Assembly: GCF_000632455.1 (NCBI RefSeq)
Contig: NZ_JFYL01000021.1
Coordinates: forward strand, 1-43,300
Source of the DNA: Acinetobacter sp. Ver3
GTDB lineage: Bacteria; Pseudomonadota; Gammaproteobacteria; Pseudomonadales; Moraxellaceae
DNA length: 43,300 nucleotides
Reading direction: 5' to 3'
The notes under the pieces were generated by a model. That model did not search any database. It was not told the DNA's origin and saw only the letters and a list, made by a program, of their open reading frames with translations. Every line of letters starts with the position of its first letter. Position 1 is the first letter of the stretch. This document shows positions 1 to 11,000 of this stretch, in pieces. The position numbers and the translations under genes were made by a program.

Positions 1-13
1 TTTTTTATTTTAC

Positions 14-856
14 TTAATCATTCGCGCCACTGAGCTCTAGCGCGCGTTGATATGCGACTTTCTTTTTGATTCCAGTGAGATCAGCTGCAAGTTGAGATGC
101 TGCTTTTACAGATAAATCTTGCAATAAACGATTGAGTAATTTATCTAATTCTTCTTGCTGCATGTCTTTTTCAGTGGCTGCTCCAGCAATGACGAGTACA
201 ATTTCCCCTTTTTGCTGGTGATGATCATTTGCAATAAATGAGTGTAAATCTCCAAGGGTCATTTTTTTGATTGTTTCGAAGGTTTTGGTAATTTCACGTG
301 CAAACCCGACTTCACGGTCAGCCCCGAACACAGAGACCATATCCGTTACAGAGTCTAGGATTCGATGTGGTGCCTCATAGATGATCATGGTATGCGTGTT
401 GTCTTTCAGTTTATTTAATTGAATAAGACGTTGTGATTGTTTCGAAGATAGAAATCCTTCAAAACTAAAGTGATCACTGGGTAGACCTACAGCGCTTAAT
501 GCTGCAATAGCTGCACATGCACCTGGAACAGGAACGACACGAATACCATGGTCCTGAGCTGCACGAACCAATTTAAAACCAGGATCACTAATCAACGGTG
601 TACCTGCATCACTGACAAGTGCAACATTTTCACCATTTTTTAACTTATCGATAATTATATCAATTTTGTTACTTTCATTGTGATCATGGCACGCTGTAAA
701 CGGAGTTGAGATATTATAGTGTTTCATTAAAAGAGCGGACTGACGTGTGTCTTCTGCCGCGATAAGAGAGACAGACTTTAAAACATCAATTGCTCGATAA
801 GTCATGTCATCTAAGTGCCCAATTGGCGTCGCTACAACAAATAACTGAGCACTCAT
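14..856 (-). CDS. rsmI: 16S rRNA 2'-O-ribose C1402 methyltransferase RsmI
   Basis: 280 aa, the usual length for RsmI, which uses S-adenosylmethionine to methylate the ribose of C1402 in the decoding centre of 16S rRNA. The N-terminus has the tetrapyrrole-methylase-type pattern (LFVVATPIGHLDD) and, near residue 80, the SDAGTPLISDPG loop typical of RsmI/YraL. GEIVLVIAG lies near residue 220. The ATG at 856 is preceded on its strand by GGAG at good spacing. The gene diverges from the lpoA-like gene with only 11 bp between the two start codons, as part of the rsmI/lpoA/yraN locus known from E. coli. Identification is firm by motif and synteny. Confidence 0.95.
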   Translation of the reverse strand: MSAQLFVVATPIGHLDDMTYRAIDVLKSVSLIAAEDTRQSALLMKHYNISTPFTACHDHNESNKIDIIIDKLKNGENVALVSDAGTPLISDPGFKLVRAAQDHGIRVVPVPGACAAIAALSAVGLPSDHFSFEGFLSSKQSQRLIQLNKLKDNTHTMIIYEAPHRILDSVTDMVSVFGADREVGFAREITKTFETIKKMTLGDLHSFIANDHHQQKGEIVLVIAGAATEKDMQQEELDKLLNRLLQDLSVKAASQLAADLTGIKKKVAYQRALELSGAND

Positions 857-867
857 AAGGTTTCTCC

Positions 868-1797
868 ATGTCGGATCTATTAAGAATAAAAAAAGAATTC
901 ATTGGTATTGGCTTATGTGGAATGATTTTCCAAGCCCAAGCGGAAGTATTGGTTATTTTACCTGATTCAGGCCCTATGGCGCGAGCAAGTAATAGCATTA
1001 AAAATGGTATTGATGAGGCTTATCAAAAGTCTAAAAGTGAAATGCCAATCAAATATGTCAATTCGGATCAAAAACGATTAAAAGAGATACTAAAGACGCA
1101 AGTCAGTCAAAACACCAAACTTATTATTGGTCCATTAGTCAGACAGGATGTCGAAGCAATAATGAAAGAACCGCTTAAAATTCCTGTTTTAGCACTGAAT
1201 GAAGTTCCTTCTAAGCATGCAAAAGTGTGGCAGTTTAGTTTATCGAAAACTGATGATGCTCAAGGTTTAATTAAACAGATTGAAAAGGACCGAGTTCAAC
1301 ATCTCTATATCTTGCGTGAGTCTGGTACTGAGTCCGAGAGTTTAAGCTTTGTAAATGCCGTGTTTAAAAATTTTCATGGTAAGTTTTCTCTAGTCCAACA
1401 ATTGCCTGATATAAAGTCAAATGAAGGGGTGTTGCTTTTAGGCAGTATGGCGTGGATCAACTCATTGAAGAATAAGCCTTCAAAACGTTTGTATGTTCAG
1501 GCTTTTGCTATTGATCATAATATGGATATTCCGAACGGAACTAAATTCTGTGATGTTCCAGTCATGGTTCAATTTTTAAAAAAACCTAATCAAACAACAG
1601 AAAATACTGCTGCATTCCAACGTCTCAATGCCTTCGGTCAAGATGTTTGGCGTTTGGCGGATTTGATGTTGAAAACGAAGAATCCTGATCAAATATCAAT
1701 TCAAGGTCAGACTGGGCACTTGAGTTTTAAAGAGCATCGGATCGAAAGAAAACCTGCGTGCTTCGAGAAAACATGGTTTAGATTAAAAAATATTTAA
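868..1797 (+). CDS. LpoA-like penicillin-binding protein activator, short form
   Basis: 309 aa. The N-terminus (positive charge, hydrophobic stretch, then AQA) looks like a Sec signal peptide; there is no clear lipobox, because the only nearby Cys sits in IGLCG. The mature part starts EVLVILPDSGPMARA and alternates beta/alpha elements as in the periplasmic-binding-protein-like domain of LpoA (LppC/YraM). E. coli LpoA is about twice as long, with an N-terminal TPR domain and a lipid anchor that tethers it to the outer membrane while it stimulates PBP1A. The position between divergent rsmI and yraN is exactly that of lpoA, which is the main support for the name. An AAGG about 7 nt upstream is the likely ribosome binding site. 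Actual PBP activation is inferred, not shown. Confidence 0.75.
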   Translation: MSDLLRIKKEFIGIGLCGMIFQAQAEVLVILPDSGPMARASNSIKNGIDEAYQKSKSEMPIKYVNSDQKRLKEILKTQVSQNTKLIIGPLVRQDVEAIMKEPLKIPVLALNEVPSKHAKVWQFSLSKTDDAQGLIKQIEKDRVQHLYILRESGTESESLSFVNAVFKNFHGKFSLVQQLPDIKSNEGVLLLGSMAWINSLKNKPSKRLYVQAFAIDHNMDIPNGTKFCDVPVMVQFLKKPNQTTENTAAFQRLNAFGQDVWRLADLMLKTKNPDQISIQGQTGHLSFKEHRIERKPACFEKTWFRLKNI

Positions 1798-1811
1798 GAG
1801 GACTTAAATGG

Positions 1812-2228
1812 ATGAGTTCTCAACAATTAGGTATATGGGCTGAAGACCAAACTGAAAAAGTCTTGATCTCACAGGGTTATATTGTGCTGGCTCGAAATTT
1901 TCATTCTCGTTATGGTGAGATAGACCTGATTGCTCAACGTGATCTTGAGCTTGTATTTGTTGAGGTCAAAGCCAGATCAAAAACAACCTATGCTTCAGCC
2001 CTAGAATCAATATCATCGAGCAAGCAAATTAAAATTGCGAAAACAGCAATGTCATTTCTACAAAAATTTCCAAGCTATACAGAGTTTTATTATCGTTTTG
2101 ATGTGTTTTGTTTTGATTTTCATAAAAAAATTGCAAAACCGTTACAGCATGAAATTTCTGATATAGATTATGATCTCGAGTGGATTGAAAATGCATTTAC
2201 AATAAATGCAGACTTGATTAATCTATGA
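1812..2228 (+). CDS. yraN: YraN family (UPF0102) endonuclease-like protein
   Basis: 138 aa, typical for the family. It carries the hallmark pattern G..AE..A...L...GY..LARNF.....GEIDLIA......VFVEVKAR, in which the E/D...EVK residues form a restriction-endonuclease-like core. A nuclease role is proposed for the family, but the cellular function is not settled. The gene starts 14 nt after the lpoA-like gene, in the conserved order lpoA-yraN. E. coli has diaA next; here a 64-nt gap leads directly to the BON lipoprotein gene. An in-frame ATG precedes by nothing useful; the ATG at 1812 follows a GAGGACTT purine-rich stretch. Confidence 0.92.
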   Translation: MSSQQLGIWAEDQTEKVLISQGYIVLARNFHSRYGEIDLIAQRDLELVFVEVKARSKTTYASALESISSSKQIKIAKTAMSFLQKFPSYTEFYYRFDVFCFDFHKKIAKPLQHEISDIDYDLEWIENAFTINADLINL

Positions 2229-2292
2229 ACCGAATGAGCTAAGCCATTTCCAACAATAGAAAAAATTCAAGTTTCACGAGGAGACGGATTGA

Positions 2293-2985
2293 GTGTTGAA
2301 GCGTATTGTAATTTCGATGGCGTGTGTTGCTAGTCTTTCAGGCTGTGCAAGTTTTATTTCAGGTGGAACTGGCGCAGAACCAGTTGGGGTGGTGAGTGGA
2401 GCTCGTTCTTTAGGTCAGGTATTTATTGACTCTTCAATTGAACGTACAGCAAAGATCAATTTATACAAATTGGATGCTCGTTTTAAACAATCTCGAGTCA
2501 ATGTGAATAGCTTTCACAGTAATGTCTTGTTAACAGGTCAAGTGCCTGATGCGCATTTGAAACAGTTAGCAGAAGATAACGTTCGAGCGATGAGTGATGT
2601 GAAATCTATTCATAACTACATCACAGTTGGTCCTCAAATTGGTTACTCTACCATCATGCAAGATGCGACTGCGACAGCGAACACACGTGGCTTAATTATG
2701 CGTGCGCCAGTTGTTTCAGACAGTAAAGTCTTGGTTCATACTGAAGATGGCGTGTTATATGTGATGGGACGCTTAAATACAGCTGAAGAGCAAGATCTCA
2801 TTGAAGTTTTACAACGAGTAGGGAATGTCACGAAAATTGTTACTTTGATTGATAACGTGGAATCTGCTCAAGTAGGCGCAGGTGTTCAATCATCATCACT
2901 TATGAACCCTTCAGCGGTGAGTACTCAACCTTATGTTGAAACACCCGTTGCAATTGATCCTGACGCTGGTGTCAGTTACCAATAA
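2293..2985 (+). CDS. dolP: BON-domain outer-membrane lipoprotein, DolP/YraP-like
   Basis: 230 aa. A lipoprotein signal peptide ends in SLSGC with Cys18 as the acylation site; the next residue is Ala, compatible with outer-membrane sorting. Two BON domains follow at roughly residues 45-115 and 125-190. DolP of E. coli has the same plan and helps maintain outer-membrane integrity and the BAM complex. The C-terminal 40 residues here are a low-complexity extension rich in Ser, Val and Pro. The start is GTG, with a strong GAGGAGA about 8 nt upstream; TTG is the next codon. The stop overlaps the following ATG (TAATG), so the next gene is probably translationally coupled. Synteny with rsmI-lpoA-yraN supports dolP. 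Confidence 0.88.
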   Translation: MLKRIVISMACVASLSGCASFISGGTGAEPVGVVSGARSLGQVFIDSSIERTAKINLYKLDARFKQSRVNVNSFHSNVLLTGQVPDAHLKQLAEDNVRAMSDVKSIHNYITVGPQIGYSTIMQDATATANTRGLIMRAPVVSDSKVLVHTEDGVLYVMGRLNTAEEQDLIEVLQRVGNVTKIVTLIDNVESAQVGAGVQSSSLMNPSAVSTQPYVETPVAIDPDAGVSYQ

Positions 2986-3866
2986 TGTCGAATAAGATTG
3001 CGCAATTTTTTCCGAAATCAGTTCAGTTAAAACTGACCAAATTGAATCAAAAACTGAATGCTTTTCGCCCATATAATTTGGGTGGTTTGGCATTAAATCA
3101 ATTGACCTCAAATAAAGGCTATTCTGTAAAAAGAAATATTGCTTATGGTCTTAAAGCTCGGCAACGACTGGATCTTTATGTTTGCCAAGCGCCAGCGAAT
3201 AAACCTTTAGTTATATTCGTGCATGGTGGTGCATGGAGTAGAGGAAGTAAGGACGATTACAAGTTTCTTGGAGAAAGTTTGACACGTGCTGGATATAACC
3301 TCGCCGTAATAAACTATCATCTGGCGCCAGAACATATTTTTCCTCGTTACGTAACTGACCTTGCAGATTCAATTCAATATTTAATCAAAAGTGCTGATAA
3401 ATATGGTATTTGTGCAGATCAAATAGCGCTTATCGGACATTCTGCTGGTGCTTTTAATGTGATGTCACTGATTTATCATCCTTCATTCATTGCCTTTGAA
3501 GGACGAGATCGAATTAAAGCGTTGATTGGTTTGGCTGGACCCTATCACTTTAACTATCTAGGTGATCATTTATCTGAACATGCATTCGATAAAGCAGTAA
3601 ATTTCAAAGCGGTGATGCCATACTATTTTGTAGAGAAAAATAATATTCAGCACTATATTTTTCTAGCAGATCAAGATACGTTGGTAAAAGATCATAATTC
3701 TGAAGAGATGCATCAAGCACTGTTAGCTGTAGAGAATCATAGCCAGCTCATTCGGGTGCCTCGTACTGGACATGTATCAATCATGGCAACAACTGCAACA
3801 TTATTTGGTCGACTCTTCAAAACTCGATCTCTCATCCTGAAAGTTTTAGAAGAGTCCTTCAAATAA
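2985..3866 (+). CDS. Alpha/beta hydrolase, esterase/lipase type
   Basis: 293 aa. It has the oxyanion-hole motif HGGAW (residues 80-84) and the nucleophile elbow GHSAG with Ser153. The likely acid is Asp in ADQDTLV and the likely base is His in RTGHVSIM, giving a complete triad. The order matches the BD-FAE/hormone-sensitive-lipase-like group of carboxylesterases. There is no convincing signal peptide, so it is probably cytoplasmic. The substrate cannot be told. The start codon overlaps the dolP-like stop by one base, so it is the last gene of that operon. It converges on nudC with a 23-nt gap and no clear terminator hairpin. Confidence 0.85.
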   Translation: MSNKIAQFFPKSVQLKLTKLNQKLNAFRPYNLGGLALNQLTSNKGYSVKRNIAYGLKARQRLDLYVCQAPANKPLVIFVHGGAWSRGSKDDYKFLGESLTRAGYNLAVINYHLAPEHIFPRYVTDLADSIQYLIKSADKYGICADQIALIGHSAGAFNVMSLIYHPSFIAFEGRDRIKALIGLAGPYHFNYLGDHLSEHAFDKAVNFKAVMPYYFVEKNNIQHYIFLADQDTLVKDHNSEEMHQALLAVENHSQLIRVPRTGHVSIMATTATLFGRLFKTRSLILKVLEESFK

Positions 3867-3889
3867 ATCTATAACGATTCGGATTTGAT

Positions 3890-4648
3890 TTATTCTGATT
3901 TGAAAGGAGTATTGTGAATGACATGTTGAATCATGGCATGCGCAATACTTCCTGCAAATGGAATTTCTGGTAAATCATCAAATTTAAAGAATTGGGCATC
4001 ACTAATTTCATCTTCTTGAAGCACAATGTCACCTGAATCATACTCGGCCCGAAAAGCAATCATTAAATTACTTGGGAATGGCCAAGGTTGGCTGGCAAGA
4101 TATTGAATATTTTTAACATTTAGACCAATTTCTTCCATGGTTTCGCGTTGCACAGCCTCTTCTAAAGTTTCACCAACTTCGACAAAACCTGCAATTAATC
4201 CATACATATTGGATTTATTTTTTGCATTTTTCGCCAGCAAAATTTCATTGTCACCTCGTGTGATTACGGTGATAACACAAGGTTGAACACGAGGGTATTG
4301 GTGATAATTACATGCTGGGCAGATCATGGCATATTCTGAACGGTGCACATCCGTTTCTGTACCGCAATGACTGCAAAATTTATGATTACGACGCCATTCT
4401 AATAATTGAACTGCTCGGCTCGCTTGTTCAAATTGTTGCTTAGACCATTGAGTGATCAACTGTCGGATTGGCACAAGTTGATAACCTTCAGGAATCGCTT
4501 CTTCAATATGTAGATCTCGTGCAATTACCTGATCACCAGATTTGAAAATCAGATCACTCTCTAAACGTTCAACACGTGGTAATTGGAAGTTTTCATCGAC
4601 GAGAAGTTGATGTTGTTTAAAAATATAAGCAACAGAGAGTTCAGACAT
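3890..4648 (-). CDS. nudC: NAD(H) pyrophosphatase / RNA decapping hydrolase NudC
   Basis: 252 aa, standard NudC length. A four-Cys zinc ribbon (C92, C95, C110, C113) precedes the Nudix box beginning at G154, with E160, R168, E169 and the E172/E173 pair. The NudC-specific SQPWPFP motif is at residues 186-192. The family hydrolyses NADH and removes NAD caps from RNA 5' ends. The ATG shares its last base with the stop of the upstream fimL gene, so the two are cotranscribed and probably coupled. No residue needed for activity appears lost. Confidence 0.96.
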   Translation of the reverse strand: MSELSVAYIFKQHQLLVDENFQLPRVERLESDLIFKSGDQVIARDLHIEEAIPEGYQLVPIRQLITQWSKQQFEQASRAVQLLEWRRNHKFCSHCGTETDVHRSEYAMICPACNYHQYPRVQPCVITVITRGDNEILLAKNAKNKSNMYGLIAGFVEVGETLEEAVQRETMEEIGLNVKNIQYLASQPWPFPSNLMIAFRAEYDSGDIVLQEDEISDAQFFKFDDLPEIPFAGSIAHAMIQHVIHNTPFKSE

Positions 4649-6288
4649 TAGGCAACCGCTTTAATTTTTTGACTGCTGATGAGTGCAGTCTCAGATACTG
4701 ATTTATGAATAGGATAATCATACTTCAAGCCATCAAGATGAAGCTCTAGACTGGCAAGCACATCTAGAATGTGCTGAAGTTGTTGGGGGGTGAGTGATTT
4801 CTGAATATCGTAATAGTGTTCAACCGCCTCAGCACTATTTTTTAGCGCATTACTTAATTCTTGAGCATCAAGAAATAGAGCAGCACCGCTTAATTGTCTT
4901 AAATTGGTTGTGATGTTTAATAAATCATTTGTGTCTTTAGCATCGATGTTTTGAAAAAGCTTATCGCCTAGTTCTTGCAAGAGAATTCGAGCTTCTTTTT
5001 GCAGCGTTTCATGTGCATCATCTAGCCGATCCAGTGATATATTCATATTATTCACATCAAGTTGAATGCGAGTTGGTGCAAAATTTCGCTTCAAAATCCC
5101 GATAGAGTTCATAGCCGATAGCATGCTGTTCATTAATCGTTGAGCAAAATCGGTATTTTGTTGAATATAGGTTCGATGAAAATGATCTGCTTGCAGTTTC
5201 ATCTCTGCATAAGCTTCATTAAGATTCATGACTAAAAAGATATTTGCCATACGATACAGCTTTAAGCGAATATCTAAAATTTGATCGTCGGTAAAACTTT
5301 GATAGTGACTTTCAATATCTAATCTTAATTGATTCAATTCTTCTGTAATCAAGTGAGCAACGGTATCCATTGTTCTTTGATCAGGTCCAAACAGATGGCG
5401 ACTAAAAATTTGTAGTTGAACATCAGTCAAAATGTTGTCCGAGATTTGAAAATACTCACGAAGCATTTGTGAATCGTAGTTTTCTTGGCTAATACAAATC
5501 GCTAAAGCATTAGCAAAGTCAGTTTCATCGACCTGAAAATGCTGGGGTGCATTTAAAAACTCCCGAATTTGACTGCCAACTTTAGCCAACCATTTTAGGC
5601 GTGCATCACTGAGAATGAGTTGGTCAAGTTGATTAAATGCGATTTGCATCAGAAGCCAATATTGTTGACTCGGTGTTTCAAGAGAGAGCAGTGCTATATG
5701 ATATACAATGAGTTTAAAACGATCAAAATCGTCTTCAGTTTCATTTTGCGTCACTAATTTTATTAAACAATCTTTATATAGTGTATTCCAATAATCAGAT
5801 GAATTAATCTGATTCGATGAAGCTTGCGGTGTTAAAGTTAATTGTTTCTGAGTGGTCTGAATTCCATTACCCAAAGCTGTGCAAGGGATGTTCAATACTC
5901 GCTCAAGATGGTTAAGTGTATCTAAGAGAAATTGGGGGACATCGACTTCACGTAAGCAAATAAATTCGATATATCGCTTTAGCATCGTTGTACCATCACT
6001 TAATGCAGCAGCGTATTTCAGGTTTTTTGCAGTTGGATTTTGCATCATCTTTGACATGACTTGCGCACAGTAGTGTGCAAGTTGTGCGAGATGAGGAAGC
6101 TCGATCATGGCAAAAACTTGATTGGATTGTTCAAGTCGAATGAATGCGTCATCTATCCCAAAAGGAAGTGTTTGATCCTCAATAAGCTCTGATACTGTAT
6201 TTTCGACCTGATCGATGATTTGATCAATTTCTTTTTTAACAATAAGTAATGCTGTAGGGTCAAAATAAATTGAACTTTGATAAGACAT
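4648..6288 (-). CDS. fimL: FimL-like type IV pilus/twitching regulator (degenerate Hpt-type protein)
   Basis: 546 aa, close to Pseudomonas FimL, which resembles the N-terminal part of the ChpA histidine kinase but lacks phosphorylatable histidines. The protein is almost wholly helical with repeated four-helix-type segments and no membrane segment. The start LLIVKKEIDQIIDQVENTV and the long Leu/Gln-rich helices fit that family. FimL links the Pil-Chp chemosensory system to adenylate cyclase and so affects twitching in Pseudomonas; the same role here is inference. It overlaps nudC by one base. The ATG at 6288 has only a weak AGG upstream. An alternative description is 'Hpt-domain-like protein'. 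Confidence 0.75.
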   Translation of the reverse strand: MSYQSSIYFDPTALLIVKKEIDQIIDQVENTVSELIEDQTLPFGIDDAFIRLEQSNQVFAMIELPHLAQLAHYCAQVMSKMMQNPTAKNLKYAAALSDGTTMLKRYIEFICLREVDVPQFLLDTLNHLERVLNIPCTALGNGIQTTQKQLTLTPQASSNQINSSDYWNTLYKDCLIKLVTQNETEDDFDRFKLIVYHIALLSLETPSQQYWLLMQIAFNQLDQLILSDARLKWLAKVGSQIREFLNAPQHFQVDETDFANALAICISQENYDSQMLREYFQISDNILTDVQLQIFSRHLFGPDQRTMDTVAHLITEELNQLRLDIESHYQSFTDDQILDIRLKLYRMANIFLVMNLNEAYAEMKLQADHFHRTYIQQNTDFAQRLMNSMLSAMNSIGILKRNFAPTRIQLDVNNMNISLDRLDDAHETLQKEARILLQELGDKLFQNIDAKDTNDLLNITTNLRQLSGAALFLDAQELSNALKNSAEAVEHYYDIQKSLTPQQLQHILDVLASLELHLDGLKYDYPIHKSVSETALISSQKIKAVA

Positions 6289-6391
6289 CGATCGAAACCT
6301 ATGTTGGCCGTTAATTTTGCTCAGAGCCCAGATAAGGGGAATTTTTGCTCTAAATGAATATAGCCGAACTGATCGTACTCTACAAAATGAA

Positions 6392-7834
<1,443 letters not shown>

Positions 7835-7978
7835 AGTTTGAACCAATCAATCGAATAAAGTGTTGAACATCAAGTTCGGAAATTTTATTGTATACGTAAA
7901 TGCGAAACATCAGTGCGATAACTGGATATTTTTTAATGTCTTGTAACATTTATAAGCAATTACTCATCAAGAAGAGAC

Positions 7979-8006
7979 TTGCCTGAACAACGAGCTCCTC
8001 TAAAAT
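7979..8006 (+). promoter_or_regulatory. Candidate sigma70 promoter for mltD
   Basis: TTGCCT (7979-7984) and TAAAAT (8001-8006) are separated by 16 bp and sit about 44 nt upstream of the mltD start. This is a reasonable match but not exclusive: TATACAAT just downstream could also act as a -10. The 215-bp region between the divergent rnhA-dnaQ and mltD start codons must hold promoters for both; I found no convincing one for the minus strand. Confidence 0.35.
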
Positions 8007-8049
8007 GGCTTATATACAATAAATTTACTATGCGTCTTTCGGAATTTGT

Positions 8050-11000
8050 ATGTCTAAAACAACCACCGCAGTGTGGCAGCCATCTGCAACTTTTTTATTT
8101 AAAATTTCAGTAATTACTTCCGCAGTAACCGGGTTAGGCGTAATGACTGGCTGTACAGCGAGTCCCACTTCCGCAAAGACGCAAAAGTCGAATCAACTCG
8201 GCATGTTAGATGCCAGTAGCTTAGATTCACTTGAAGATCTTTTATCTGCAACTGATATGCGTGCAGTTGAAGGTGATCGTTTACTTATTTTAAAGCACGG
8301 CGATGTTTGGAAACGTATGACCGTTGGTTTTAAAATGGATGAAACAAAGTGGGATCCACGGATTGATGCTCAAAGAAGTTGGTTTATTACGCGTCAGCCT
8401 TATCTGGATCGTTTATCCGCTCGAGCTTCTCGTTATCTTTATCATACTGTAAAGGAAGCAGAGCGCCGTGGATTACCTACAGAACTTGCTTTACTTCCCG
8501 TCATTGAGAGTTCCTATGATCCAGCTGCAACGAGTTCAGCGGCAGCTGCAGGGATGTGGCAATTCATCCCAAGTACAGGTCGTATTTATGGATTAAGACA
8601 GACCAATTTGTATGATGGACGCCGTGATGTAGTTGAATCTACACGTGCAGCCTACGAGTTTTTAGGAAGTTTATATAACCAATTCGGTTCATGGGAATTA
8701 GCTTTAGCGGCTTATAACGCTGGTCCTGGACGTATTCAACAAGCGATTAACCGTAATAAGGCTGCTGGCTTGCCTACAGATTATTGGTCATTACGTTTGC
8801 CTCAAGAGACAATGAACTATGTTCCACGTTTCCTTGCGGTTGCACAGATTATCAAATCCCCTGAAAAGTATGGCGTAAGATTACCACCAATTGCGAATCG
8901 TCCTCACTTTAGAGAAGTTCCAGTTCCAGCAGGTGCGAGTTTAAACGAAATTGCTTCTCTGACAGGCTTAAGTCGTGCAGAACTTTATCAACTGAATCCA
9001 GGGCATCGTGGTGATATCATTGATCCTCAAAGTCCACAGCGAATTTTAATTCCAGCAGATTTAAATCCAAATATTGATCGTAAATTGAAAGCACTTAAAC
9101 CAAGCAGTACAGGTCTATGGGCGAGCGCTTCAAGCCCTGTTTCTACATCTACGCCAGCAACCACAATTATAACGACAGTAAATACACCAAAAGCTTCAAA
9201 TGCTTCCGTATTGGCAACTCAAACAGCGAAGCCAGTTAATAATACTCAAACACCTTCAGTATCTACAACAATTTCAACTTCGAAGGGTAGGACTCCTTCT
9301 GGTTCTGATGCATTGGCAGCTTTTGCTGCTTCGGCAGTGGTGCCAAGCGCACCTCGTATACCTGTTGCTGTTACACCGGCGCAAAATGTTAAACCTGTAC
9401 GTGTAGAACCAGAAATCACTGCTGAAGAAAAAGCCAAAATCTTAGCTTCAATTGCACCTGAAAAAACCACAACAACTACGAGTTCTGATCAAATTATTGC
9501 CTCGGTCATTGAACCACAGGCCACTGAAGCAGAAAAAGCGGAAGTCGTTAGAGAGATTAGTGCCATTGCACCTCAAGGTACTGAGATTGTCGATCCGTTG
9601 GATGGCAAGATTAAATTAACTGCGATTCAAACAAGTCAATCTGTGGCAGCAGGACAAGGTTCAGAAGTTAAAGTTGGCTTTGCTTATCCTAAATCTGTAG
9701 CAGAAAGTACATTGCCTACTTCTGAGGAAGCCCAGCTTAATCAAGGTAAGGCATTTAAGAAAACTGAAAGTGAAGTGGTTGTAGAACCACCTAAGGGTAA
9801 GCGTAGTACGTATACGGTACTCCCTGGTGACACGCTGGCAATTATTGCAATGAAAAACGGCGTAAGTTGGAGAGATATTGCAAAATGGAACCAAGTAGAT
9901 CCAAATGCAACCTTATATGTAGGTGCGACCCTATATCTGTACGATGCTAAACCAGTAGCATCTGCCCAGAAAACGGATATAAAGCCAGCAAGTTATATTG
10001 TAAAAGCAAATGATAGTCTTACTAGTGTTGCAAACCAGTTTGATTTAAGTGTCCAACAATTGGCTGAATTGAATGGTCTGACTATCAATAGTAATTTACT
10101 GGTTGGGCAGAAGTTAAATCTAACCCAGTCTCAAGCATCTAAATCAAGCAAAACTGAACAAGCGCTAACTAAGGTTCAAACGAAATCTTATACGGTCAAA
10201 CGCGGTGAATACTTAAAGTTAATCGCTGATCGATACGGACTTTCGACTCAAGAGTTAGCGTCATTAAGCTCAGGATTGAAAGCTGATAGTAGCCTATACG
10301 CGGGTCAAAAAATTAATGTTCCTTTAGAAGAAGTGCAATCTGCTACAGCTTCATCAACGACTCGCGCGAGTAATGCTAAAACTGTACCTGAAATTCAGAC
10401 TGAAACTTACCGCGTACAACGAGGAGATACGTTGTACAACATTGCAAATGCGAATAAGTTAACCGTTGTTGAGTTGGCGACACTGAATAATTTGGATATT
10501 GAAAAAGGATTGATGGTTGGTCAAACCATTAAAGTACCGGTGGGATCTAAAGTACCAGAGCAATATGTTGTTCAATCAGGCGATAGCCTGAATGCCATTG
10601 CAAGCAAATATAATCTTTCTGTTGCACAGTTAGCAGAAATGAATGGCTTGCGTACGAATGCTGGATTACAAGTTGGGCAAAAGCTGAATTTGAAAGAAGA
10701 TGAAAATAAAGCTTCCACTAAGCAGAGTTCGACACGAAATAATTCGGTTGCTGAGAAAGTGGAGTCTCACACTGTGAAGAGTGGAGAGACCTTAGCAAGT
10801 ATTGCGCGACAATATGATATGTCGCTTCAATCATTACTTACGCTGAATGATCTAAATGCGAGATCAGTCCTTCAAATTGGTCAAAAATTAAAAGTAAGTG
10901 GCGATGTTGAAAAGGCGGCTGAGAGTACTGAAAAAACACCAGTCCGTCAATCAAAATCGCGTGATACAGAGGATTATGCTGTCAAATCAGGTGAGTCTCT

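Noticed and set aside
9200..9470. ORFs on either strand inside the mltD linker
   Set aside because: Shadow frames of the Ser/Thr/Ala-rich low-complexity linker of mltD.
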